This document shows positions 33,901 to 42,530 of a stretch of 64,000 bases of DNA, piece after piece; within the stretch, counting starts at the first letter, position 1; each line of letters begins with the position of its first letter. The notes under the pieces were generated by a model, which worked only from the letters and a program-made list of their open reading frames with translations, was not told where the DNA came from and made no database searches. Source of the DNA: Chelydra serpentina (lineage: Eukaryota > Chordata > Testudines > Chelydridae); assembly GCA_037349315.1 (NCBI GenBank), contig JBAIAC010000007.1, forward strand, positions 50,679,001 to 50,743,000, written 5' to 3'. The position numbers and the translations under genes are program-made.

Positions 33901-36409
33901 CCTAACTCATGCTCCGGTCCTAGTCTTTGCTGACCCCAGCAAACCGTTTATCCTGCATACTGATGCCAGTTTGGAGGGTCTGGGAGCAGTACTGTACCAG
34001 GAAGTGGAAGGCAAACGTAAACCTGTAGCCTTTGCCAGCCGAGGACTGTCGGACAGTGAAACTCGCTATCCCATTCACAAGCTGGAGTTCTTGGCCTTGA
34101 AATGGGCCATCACTGAGAAATTCCGAGACTACTTGTATGGTGCTCAGTTCCAGGTGTGGACAGACAACAATCCACTGACTTACGTGTTAACAAGTGCCAA
34201 GCTGGATGCTACAGGACAGAGATGGGTGGCCGCTTTGGCTAGCTATGACTTCAGTATTCAATACCGATCAGGGAGAAGCAACGTGGATGCAGATGCATTG
34301 TCCAGACGTCCAAAGGCACCAGAAGTCTCTATGATACCCATGGATGGAGTGAGAGCTATTTGCAGTGTGAGTCGTCGAGAGCCAGAGGCCCATTGGAGCC
34401 TTCAGGGATGTGTTGCAGAAGCTCTGGGCCTGCCCCCTGAAAGCGTGCCTTCTGCTTCGGTGAACTACATAGCATTGGACCAATCTCCATTGCCCATGCT
34501 CAGTGAGGCTGACTGGCAAGAAGCCCAGCTGCAAGATGTTGACATTCGTGATACACTACTTGCCAAAAGGGAGGGGCGAGGCCCAGCTGCGGTTGTTCCA
34601 CCTAGCCCAGAGGGTAAACTACTATTGAGAGAATGGACCAAACTAAAACTGATTCAGGGAGTGCTACACCGAGTGACCATGGACCCTTTACAAAAGCAGC
34701 GAACACAGCTAGTGCTGCCAAAAGAGTACAGAGCCCTGGCCATGAGGGCCCTGCATGATGATTTCGGACATCTAGGGATGGAGAGAACCCTGGAACTTAT
34801 TCGTAGTAGGTTCTATTGGCCCCGGATGGCTGAAGATGTTCGCAGGAAATGTGAGACATGCGCTCGATGTGTCCAAAGGAAAACTCTGCCCACAAGGGCT
34901 GCATATCTCAAGAATATCACCAGCACCAAACCTTTGGAGCTAGTATGCATTGATTTCTTGTCTCTAGAAGTAGACAAGAGGAATGTCGGAAACATTCTAG
35001 TAGTGACTGACCATTTTACACGGTATGCGCAGGCATATCCCACACGTGATCAGAGGGCTATCACTGTCGCTCGAGTACTGTGGGAGAAATATTTCTCAGT
35101 TTATGGATTCCCAGCCCGGATACACTCGGATCAGGGGCGGGACTTTGAGAGTCACCTTCTGAAGGAGGTGCTGAGGATAGCGGGAATTAAAAAGTCTAGG
35201 ACAACGCCTTATCACCCGCAAGGTGATCCTCAGCCAGAGAGGTTCAACCGAACACTATTAGATATGTTGGGGACTTTGCGACCAGAGCAGAAGGCAACCT
35301 GGAGCCAGCATGTCGCATTTCTGGTGCATGCCTACAACGCCACAAAGAACGATGCTACGGGAGTCACCCCATATCTCTTGATGTTTGGGAGAGAACCAAG
35401 ATTACCCATAGACTTGTGCTTTGGTGTATCAGAGGATGGAGATAGCTACGAAACTCATCAGCAATATGTAGCCCGACTACGAGAAAAGCTGCGGGATGCT
35501 TATCACTTGGCTACATCTGCGGCTCGGAAGAACGCAGATCGCAACAAACATCGATATGATGCTAGGGTACGTTTGCAGGAGCTCCAGCCAGGGGACAGAG
35601 TCCTGCTGCGAAATTTGGGTATTGCTGGCAAACACAAGATAGCTGACAGATGGAAAGCAATACCTTACCTGGTGATGGAGAAGCTGGGAGACCTGCCGGT
35701 CTACAAGATCAAACCTGAAGGGGGTCCAGGGCAAATAAAGACGGTGCACAGAAATCTCTTGCTCCCTGTGGGGGAGTTGGTTGGCACCCCTTATGAGATG
35801 GGCCATGACAGGGCAGCCGGGCAGAACAGAAGTGCCAGGCCACAGCCGCCATCCAACACGGACAACGGGCCCTCTGAAGCTAACCTACCCCTATTCAGCA
35901 TGTCAGAGAGTGAGGCCGAGGAGGAAGACACAACCCTGGTGTATCCTGGAATGAAGACAAGATTTCAGTCTCGATCAGCTGAGCCAATAGAGAGCTCCCC
36001 CTCTTCAGCCCTAAGCCCCATGGCGGAGGTATTTAGGCCCGTTACTGGCGCCCCTGTGCCGCCGATGGGACCCCCCTTTGATGATGCACACAGGTTATTG
36101 GACAGTGAGGACATCCAGGTGGAGGGGGCCCTAGACCCGTTGGACCTTCCGCTGTCGGAACCAGAGATGCAGGGGCCGATGCCAGTAGCCGAGGGATCCT
36201 CAAAGGAAACCTCTCCATCCGTCACTCAAGAAGATGTCCCTCCTACCCCTGCAACAGAGACTCTCAATAGAAGGGACAGGGTAATAAGACCAGTAAAACG
36301 GTTAACCTATGATGCACCTGGGGTGATTAGCGAGGAGCCAATACATTTAGCGCACAGATTTGTGACAGCTGAAGTGGGTTTTCTGAGGCCCTTTGGAGGA
36401 AACCAATGA
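30920..36409 (+). CDS. Gypsy gag-pol polyprotein (PNMA-like Gag, PR, RT, RNase H, IN)
   Basis: About 1,829 residues in one frame without the usual gag/pol frameshift. ATG 30920 has an A at -3 and G at +4; the frame opens earlier (from 30884) but without ATG. Gag residues about 50-215 resemble the PNMA family (FEPWLEHTTEMLQEW, a GPALDVIR motif). A coiled-coil-like stretch about 235-280 precedes the zinc knuckle C304-C307-H312-C317. The protease has DTGS at 391-394. The RT active site is YLDD at 837-840. RNase H begins at HTDAS (D1015). The integrase has HHCC (H1279 to C1317) and the triad D1345, D1404, E1440 (DD35E). A GPY/F-like module follows, then an acidic, Pro-rich tail with no chromodomain seen. 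PNMA genes of mammals are thought to derive from such Gag proteins (established). Nothing is missing. Confidence 0.95.
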   Translation: MATMSGLLGPGSAASRSGAAASADDWAKALGQTLEKVVLSYAMSNSCRKLRSFAGGEEFEPWLEHTTEMLQEWAVPDAEKRRCLIESLAGPALDVIRTLKLIDPGVSVRDCLEALDHTFGSVEGPEDSYCKFLNSRQQKGEKASAYIQRLERLLQRAVMRGAVTAEQMDQTRLAQIVRGTQYLNPILLHLRLRERREHPPSYSQLIKEVREEEERQAASELWEAQTLEPASTTPLQTASVLMVSTREELAQQMQVLTERIAELQSTIARAKASRGKEPHTGAMERSAFKAPVPSRRRGKGQIFCYRCGQEGHSAARCRNEENPSLVYGKLRISWERSGNCQRVQGRGPPRPAGFEDSHRKDCPSGIPTGLIGPRAEVMVRIEGVECKAVLDTGSQVTIIFQSFYQHMLRHLPIQPLTGLGLCGLSMDEYPYQGYVIVHLEFPEEVAGVREAIDTAALICPDPKGTSDVSALIGTNSSLFKVLADYCRRRAGDQYLNTLMIHTLCAEAYRKIESAKETSELPIGSLKYAGTTPLVVPARTEQEVLVMSTWLKGSNGALAMVEQSVKGELPEGVLVPSGIITLPAKAQEKVTILIANETSRDVVVKQGQKIADLFEPESIVKPRGETQVPAIDPAKFDFGDSSLSEEWKDRLRKKLCERSKVFSLHEWDVGCAKGVEHNIRLHDSRPFRERSRRIALSEMEDVRRHLQELAANGIITESRSPYASPIVVVRKKNGKIRMCIDYRTLNNRSVVDQYTMPRVQDALDCLLGSQWFSVLDLRSGYYQIPLGEEDKEKTAFICPLGFYQFERMPQGISGAPATFQRLMEKVVGDMNLLQVLVYLDDLIVFGRTLEEHEERLLKVLNRLEDYGLKLSIDKCQFCQTSVKYVGHIVSQEGVSTDPSKIEALTTWPRPSNYRELKTFLGFSGYYRRFVKNYATIVKPLNDLTRGYQSGKPKSKTKNKGGSRKPPVQRHYGPFEPFGPRWDERCERAFQEIIACLTHAPVLVFADPSKPFILHTDASLEGLGAVLYQEVEGKRKPVAFASRGLSDSETRYPIHKLEFLALKWAITEKFRDYLYGAQFQVWTDNNPLTYVLTSAKLDATGQRWVAALASYDFSIQYRSGRSNVDADALSRRPKAPEVSMIPMDGVRAICSVSRREPEAHWSLQGCVAEALGLPPESVPSASVNYIALDQSPLPMLSEADWQEAQLQDVDIRDTLLAKREGRGPAAVVPPSPEGKLLLREWTKLKLIQGVLHRVTMDPLQKQRTQLVLPKEYRALAMRALHDDFGHLGMERTLELIRSRFYWPRMAEDVRRKCETCARCVQRKTLPTRAAYLKNITSTKPLELVCIDFLSLEVDKRNVGNILVVTDHFTRYAQAYPTRDQRAITVARVLWEKYFSVYGFPARIHSDQGRDFESHLLKEVLRIAGIKKSRTTPYHPQGDPQPERFNRTLLDMLGTLRPEQKATWSQHVAFLVHAYNATKNDATGVTPYLLMFGREPRLPIDLCFGVSEDGDSYETHQQYVARLREKLRDAYHLATSAARKNADRNKHRYDARVRLQELQPGDRVLLRNLGIAGKHKIADRWKAIPYLVMEKLGDLPVYKIKPEGGPGQIKTVHRNLLLPVGELVGTPYEMGHDRAAGQNRSARPQPPSNTDNGPSEANLPLFSMSESEAEEEDTTLVYPGMKTRFQSRSAEPIESSPSSALSPMAEVFRPVTGAPVPPMGPPFDDAHRLLDSEDIQVEGALDPLDLPLSEPEMQGPMPVAEGSSKETSPSVTQEDVPPTPATETLNRRDRVIRPVKRLTYDAPGVISEEPIHLAHRFVTAEVGFLRPFGGNQ

Positions 36410-36429
36410 GTTGGTATAAAGGGAGTGCG

Positions 36430-36448
36430 ATTTGTCGGGACGACAAAT
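36430..36448. other. Perfect 8-bp stem-loop before the polypurine tract
   Basis: ATTTGTCG and CGACAAAT flank the loop GGA, just upstream of the purine-rich GGGGGGAGGA. Its position between gag-pol and the plus-strand primer suggests a role in reverse transcription or transcript ending; this is inference. Confidence 0.6.
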
Positions 36449-36456
36449 TCTCGGCT

Positions 36457-36466
36457 GGGGGGAGGA
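36457..36466 (+). other. Polypurine tract (plus-strand primer)
   Basis: GGGGGGAGGA immediately precedes the TG of the 3' LTR, the canonical place for the RNase H-resistant plus-strand primer. Confidence 0.85.
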
Positions 36467-37904
36467 TGTAAGCAGAGTCAGGATGAGCTCTACCCTGACA
36501 TCTGGTGGTGAGTTGTGGAAAGGGATGTCAGGGGCTAGTCTTGTTTGCATGGACACACCCACCCTGCAAAGCATGATGGACCGCTTGCCCAAATGGTCAC
36601 CTTGACTGCTGTGGGAGCCCCAGTTTCTCTGTTATTGGGGCAGGAAGACTAAAGTGTTGTTACCCTGATTATGTGAATCAAGGACGGTGGGCTTTTGTTA
36701 TGAGGAAGGGACTCGCCCTTAGCTAAGCAGCACTTGCTAGGCGAGGGACATGGATTCCAAAACCCAGTGAATTGAGAGAGGTTGGGGACAGGTATTTGTA
36801 TCTGGTGGCATGGGCCTCTTCTGAGGGTCCTAAATGTCAATTGCACCTCCTTCTCTCTCTCTCCACTGTGGAATATCAGAGCTAATTTTGAGTTCCTTAG
36901 GAGTCTATTCACAGGCTGCTGAGTTGGAATTACTCTGGACTAAGTGTGCAAATGAGCACGAAGGCTCCCCTAACTACAAGCTGAAATTGTTATGAGCTGA
37001 AATCACTGAGCACTGTGTTAAGTAGTGGGGGAGCCAGAAGATCTATTGCTGAGCGACTGGTGGAGCGGAGCTGCTGGCGGAGCGGGACAGTTGGCGGGAC
37101 AGCCGGAGCGGCTTGCAGGCCGGCTGACGGAGCGGAGCTGCTGGTGGAGCGGGACAGTTGGCGGGACAGCCGGAGCGGAGCTGCTGGCGGAGCGGAGCAG
37201 TTGGCGGGACAGCCGGAGCGGCTTGCAGGACGGCTGACGGAGCGGAACTGCTGGTGGAGCGGAGCAGTTGGCGGGACAGCCGGAGTGGCTTGCAGGCCGG
37301 CTGACGGAGCGGAGCTGCTGGCGGAGCGGCTTGCGGGACGGCTGAACGGAGTGACTCATGGGATGGCTGGCAGAGCAGAGCAGAGCCGAGCGAAGCACCA
37401 TGAAGGGACGGGGCAGTCAGCTTCGAGCCACGTAAGGTGCCCCTTACCTCTCCCCTCCCCATTTCTACCCAGACTGGAGGGGGTGTAACACTCTGCAGAT
37501 GAACTTTTGAACTCTGGGTCTGGACTTTTGGGTTGTTGGACTTTTGGGACTTTGGGTGATTTTTGGGGTTGATGGACTCAAGAACCAAAGGGAAAGGACA
37601 TGGCCAATTTGCTGGGGTGGGTCATTGCTCACAGTTTGGTTCACAAATCCTAGATGTGGTGTTTCCCCAGCAAAAGGCCGCATTGTTTCTCTCTGTCATT
37701 AAAAGGTTTTTCTACACTCAGACTCTGTGCTTGCGAGAGGGGAAGTACTGCCTCTTAGAGGCGCCCAGGGGGGGTGATATATATTTGTCCCAGGTCACTG
37801 GGTGGGGGCTCGAGCCGGTTTTTGCATTGTGTTATTGGAATGGAACCCCTAGATACGGAACCCGGCCCTTGTTGCTGCCGACTCTGACTGGCAGAAGGGT
37901 TACA
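36467..37904 (+). repeat. Gypsy 3' LTR
   Basis: 1,438 bases, the same length as the 5' LTR. Differences by eye: A/G in GGGGCTARTCTTG, T/C in GGGCYTCTTC, and four in or beside the tandem repeat. It ends with AAGGGTTACA followed by the TTTC duplication. Confidence 0.95.
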
Positions 37905-37908
37905 TTTC

Positions 37909-39094
37909 AAAAGAGCTTGTCACCAAACTTAGTAGAAGTATAGTTTAAATCTTCAAAAACATAATTATTTGTTTGCTTTAAATAACTGGCTTTAATGGTA
38001 CTTTAATGGAAACAAATACATTTTACAGACTTAGCTTCTTTAAACTGGGTTGATAATATGTGGAGGACATCTTTTGAAAGGGAACTCAGAGGTAAGAAGT
38101 AATGACCAGAATACTAAATGTATATGTCTATGTATGTGCGGCACTAAGCTGTTGAGAAAATCAGAACATTGGTTATTGTTTGTAGAACTTTAAATCTCCT
38201 TTATGATGAAAAGCAACAAGGAGCCCAAACTTTGAGAGAGATTTTCCTTACTCTGTTATAAAAATGGACCCATTAGGTTTCACATTCTGGTTTCATTCAC
38301 ATTTCACTTATGAGCTGCATATTTAAAAGTGGAATGAGGAAATAGCTGCTGTGACAGTTCAGGGGTGACCTGTACCTGTGATCTCTTCTCCCAGTTTCTC
38401 CGTGGGCACTCTTTCCAATGGCAGGCCTGAACCTGTACTCTGTCTAGCATCAAACCCTGTGGTTCACTGGATCACTGGACTACAATGCCTCCTGTCCCCA
38501 TCATCTTGTCATGGTTACAAGGCAAGCAGTGCCTTGGACCCGCTGTGCAGTCCCTTTTGAGTTTACCCCCCTAAGGTGCCACGTTTCACTACTTCCTCTC
38601 CCTCTGGGTGGAAGTCTGCAGTTCGGCCATGGTTAGAGTTGATTCTAGGTAGCAGCTCCCCTGTTTCCACCTGTGTTAATGTAACAAGTTTAGCTACAAT
38701 TGTTATCTCCAAGACACTCTGCTCTGCGTGCCCGTGACCAGCGGCTGATTAAAAGTGACTCAAAATAGCTTCTTCCAAAGACATATCTGTTTGCCAAAGG
38801 CTCCCAGCAAGCAGGGTTAAACCTACAATAGACCGCCACATGCTTGGGACTTGTTTGCAGTTCATCACCTCTCTCAAGAGGAGCCCAGATCTGTTTGGCA
38901 CATCCTGCAGAGCTCCTGCCTTTGTTCCACAGCTCTGCTGAATTCTCTGCTGATTACAGTGTCTCTCCTGGAGAAGCTTCTCCAGGCTCTTCCCCTCCTT
39001 TTTCTCTAGGTTGGGGGTTTTAACAGCTTAAATCATCATAAACCATATACTACTCACATATAAAGGAAAACTGTGCTTCCCTGTTCTTCTAGAA
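37909..39094. other. Sequence without recognised genes; possible older LTR-like part
   Basis: From about 38350 to 39020 the composition is more GC-balanced, as in LTRs (starts TGTGACAGTTCAGGGGTGAC), but I found no matching end or duplication. No gene is supported. Confidence 0.35.
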
Positions 39095-39305
39095 TTCTTT
39101 GAGGATGTCAACAAGTCAATTACAGAGGATTGGATATATATTTGGAATTCCAAAAAGGCTTTGACACAGCCCCTCACAAAAGATTATATAGTCAACTAAA
39201 ATCATTGGGTTAGAGGTAGGGTTCTGTCATGGATCAGAAACTGCTTATGAGAGAGAGAAAGAAAAGTGTAGATATTAGTGGTCTGTTTTTCAAGTGGCAA
39301 AAATG
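39095..39305 (+). pseudogene. LINE reverse transcriptase fragment (CR1-like)
   Basis: Translated on the plus strand the sequence gives KKAFDTAPHKRLYSQLKSLG followed by a VMDQKL stretch, matching the RT block around the KAFDTVPH motif of CR1-type LINEs. It is short, has lost both ends and contains a stop (TAG) after KSLG. Confidence 0.6.
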
Positions 39306-40534
39306 GGGGCAGGAGTTTGTCATTGTTCCAGAGCTAGTTACACCTCTCTTACCTTTTTCTTTTGGTTAGGTGATGCCGTAATTGTCCACTACTTAATTTC
39401 TTGCATCTTCCTCTAAAGCCTCTAGTATTGTCAGAGGCACAGTACTGGATTGCCTGATCTGCTTGCCTGATCAGATAGGGCAGATTTCACACTACCTCTG
39501 TATAAATATCATTAAAAAGCATTACTTTGCTTTCTATTTTGTTTTATCCTGTGTCAACCACTTTTCATTATACTGTAATTGTCTGCATCTTGTAACCTGG
39601 GATGTTTATTGTAATACTGTAGCACTTAGCCATTGTGTTTTTTCTCCCTGCACAGGAGAGTCAACAGAGTCAATACTTTTGATTATAGTACAGAAAGGAT
39701 GTACTCAGCCACCTAATTTGATGTGCTGAATACGATGAAGGTTTTTTTGTTTGTTTGTTTTTTAATAATCCAAGGGCATTAATAATACACTATATCCACT
39801 TTGGCAATGGGTCAGTAAACTCACAGTTGCACCTGCATTTCATGAAGTGGAGCAGGTTGCAGCCACTTTTATCTTTAATAGCAAGTCTTGGCCTGTGGAG
39901 ACCATACATCTCAGCATGAAATGCTCCATTTTGATGCAAGTGGCTTTTATTATTTAGGTACCACTCTGCATTAGATTTCAATTTTCAAAGCACAAACAGC
40001 TAGTCTATTCATCTTCATTAAACAATTTGCAGAGGATCACAAATTAAAAAATAACTGTCAATAAATTGAGATACCCTACATGTCAATAGCATAAAAAGTT
40101 TAGAACAGTAACACTCTAGGTAGTAGTTCTGAATTACAATAAAAATCAGTACTAAAATACATTTTTTGAAATGAGCTTTTATTATGAAACAAACATGTAC
40201 ACCAATAATATATGAAATAATAGGAATAATATACAAATACAGGGAATCATTTTTACAGGGCTTTGTGAAGGTTTTACCGAAAGACAGGTAGTGATTTTTA
40301 CTTCTCTTGACTGCCAGAGTGTTTCTAGTTTTTTTTCCTTTTTCTTTCTCTTCAGTCTTCCTCCTTTATTACTTCTCTCAGTTATGCCCCCACCCCCTGC
40401 TTTTCTTTTCATGTTTCTCTTTTAAAATGAGGGCTAGCCAAGGCTGTGCTATGGAACTCCATGGCTGCACTGGCCAAGAGGCTACACTTTGGCTACTCCT
40501 TCTATAACTTGGTTTACTGCTTGTGCAAAACAAC
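39306..40534. other. AT-rich sequence without recognised genes
   Basis: A pyrimidine-rich run near 40325-40425 and scattered short frames. Nothing with domain or terminal-repeat support. Confidence 0.4.
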
Positions 40535-40542
40535 AAGCAAAC

Positions 40543-40661
40543 TAGGGTGACCAGATGTCCCTATTTTATAAGGACAGTCCCGATTTTTGGGTTTTTTTCT
40601 TATATAGGCTCCTATTCCACGCCCCGCCCTGATTTTTCACTCTTGCTGTCTGGTCACCCTA
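40543..40661. mobile_element. TAGGGTGACCAG-family MITE, short form (inverted orientation)
   Basis: A 119-base unit from TAGGGTGACCAGATG to GTCTGGTCACCCTA with the perfect 8-base duplication AAGCAAAC (40535-40542 and 40662-40669). Its body is the reverse complement of the copy at 13700-13823. Confidence 0.88.
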
Positions 40662-40669
40662 AAGCAAAC

Positions 40670-42078
40670 ATATGATAGAATCAGATGAACACTGCATGAA
40701 CATAACCTGGGATAGCTGAAGAGCTAATTCTTGATTTTTTGACATTTGCAAAAATGCCTAAGGAATTTAAATTTGTGCAAGACAGAAATCAAAACAGTGC
40801 TAAGTATGACTACAATCAGTTTTGAAAAGAAGTCATGAAAGCTATTTTTAAACTTGACCAATTTGTAACATGCTAATTCACTTAGGATTTCATTTGGATT
40901 TCATGTGTCTAAATAGTTTGTATTAATAATAATACAAGTCAATAGAAGGCTTGTTTTGCCTATTTAAATGTTGGCTAATCCAAAGGATGTTTTGTATTCC
41001 AAATAAACCTCCAGCAACTCATCTCAGAAATGTTAAATACAGGTTTTAAGGCTAAAATTATAGCAAAGAACCTGAAATGCACTATGATGTAAATTATTTT
41101 CCAAACAAGAAATGACTAGTCAAAATGACCAAAGAGGACAATTCAGTTTTCAGTTAGACTCTTACTAAAATTCTAGGAAACATAACTGTCCAACTACTGC
41201 CTTTTTTTGTAAACACAATAATACTATAATCAGCTGTGGTCCTATAAATCCTTTTCGTATTGAGGTGTATTGTGAAGTAACAAACACTGCTGTTAATGCG
41301 TTAACAAGCGTCTCTGCCAAACCCATACAGGAAAAGAGAATAAACACTGGGAAAGTATCAACGTTCTGTTCAATTTGTGTAACATTGATACTTCACATAA
41401 TTTTATGTGGCAATTAGTATTTCCATTCATTTAAAAAACTTAGTGGGAATACTGTGTTGTGACAAACTCCTCACCTGCTGCTGGCTACTCCTCCTCCTCC
41501 TGCAGTTGCCACTTCCTTAACTTGTGGCTACATGTATTTACACCTCCCCAGTGGCCAGTCCAACTAATGGTAGCCCAAGGATTTCCTTGACTCCTGGCTG
41601 CAGACATCCCCAGTCCATTCTGGTGGCCATTCCTCCTGTCCAATAATCACCCCATATTGTGATAGGTACCTTACCTCTTCCCTGATGGTGGCTCACCAGC
41701 TTGATGGCCTCTGTGATCCTTAGTGGCAATGTACCCTCTTCCATTTACAGAAGTATGCCAAGAGTCCTCACTGATTCTAAGTTATGGGCAATGCTCTTCT
41801 GGTGGGTTTGCTGGGTCACAATAGCTGATACTCCATTTCAACTCCTCACGCAGTTTCTGTAATTATAGCTCTCTGCCAGATCATAAAGGACTGGAATAAA
41901 GTGATTGTGACGGGATCTACAAAAAACAAGCAGGAAAGGGTTTTGTTATGTTACTGTCCTTTTAAAAGCAGTGAACCCTTCTTGCTCTGCCACGTCATTA
42001 TGACCTTCATGAAAGGTCAGAGGGCTTTTTCTTCTTTTGTGCAGCTATTTTCCTCTCTCACAGAGACAAATGCATTCT
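40670..42078. other. Sequence without recognised genes
   Basis: The part at about 41455-41910 (TGTGACAAACTCCTCACCTG onward) is GC-balanced and LTR-like, but I could not match both ends. The rest is AT-rich with no open frame of note. Confidence 0.35.
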
Positions 42079-42172
42079 CTCAGGGGTGCAGGAACAATTT
42101 TTATAGTGGGGGTGCTGACAGTCATTGAACCAAACGTAAACCCTGTATATGATGGAAACACTTTAAGGCAAG
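42079..42172. mobile_element. hAT-like MITE fragment (CAGGGGTGC end)
   Basis: CAGGGGTGCAGGAACAATTT, then a GTGGGGGTGCTGACAGTCAT stretch and a GTAAACCCTGTATATGATGG stretch, is one end of a MITE family with a hAT-like CAGGGG terminus. The other end is missing; a large inverted repeat begins where it stops. Confidence 0.45.
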
Positions 42173-42296
42173 GGGTGTGGGACACCTTTCCCCCACCCTC
42201 CTAAGGGGAAAGCTGCCAGGAGAGAACACAGCACCTGTGTTCTTTCCTGGAAGCTTTCCCCTTAGGTGGGTGGGGGAAAGGTGTCCCCCACCCTTT
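42170..42296. repeat. Near-perfect inverted repeat, about 60-base arms
   Basis: The left arm (GACACCTTTCCCCCACC...GAACACAG) and right arm (CTGTGTTC...GGTGTCCCCCACCC) pair around the loop CAC near 42232-42234, with a handful of mismatches (for example GCTGCC against GCTTCC). It would fold into a long hairpin as DNA or RNA. Confidence 0.85.
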
Positions 42297-42530
42297 TGAT
42301 AGTTTATTTTATGAAGGGTTCTTATTCACAGGAAGGAGGGTTTCTACTTCCCCTTTGAGTCTCACAGGAGAGTTTTCTTCTACTGCTGCTTCTAATTCAG
42401 CCAAGGGGACTATTTGTTCCTCGTGTAAGGGTGTTACCTGGATTTTGTATGGGAAACCAGTATTTGGCCCTACATGAAGGCTAAAGGATGGAATAGAATC
42501 CTGCATGGTGAGTGTAAATCTCTTCTGATG

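Larger units (their letters stand above)
29366..37904 (+). mobile_element. Complete Gypsy (Metaviridae) LTR retrotransposon with PNMA-like Gag
   Basis: 8,539 bases: 5' LTR 29366-30803, tRNA-Pro-type primer-binding site 30808-30825, one gag-pol frame 30920-36409, polypurine tract about 36457-36466, 3' LTR 36467-37904, and TSD TTTC on both sides. There is no env. The LTRs are the same length and differ at only six positions (about 0.4%), so insertion was recent. All catalytic motifs can be seen and the coding frame is open throughout, so this copy may still be able to move, or was until very recently. Confidence 0.95.

Noticed and set aside
36410..36466. An env gene after pol
   Set aside because: Only 57 bases separate the gag-pol stop from the 3' LTR.
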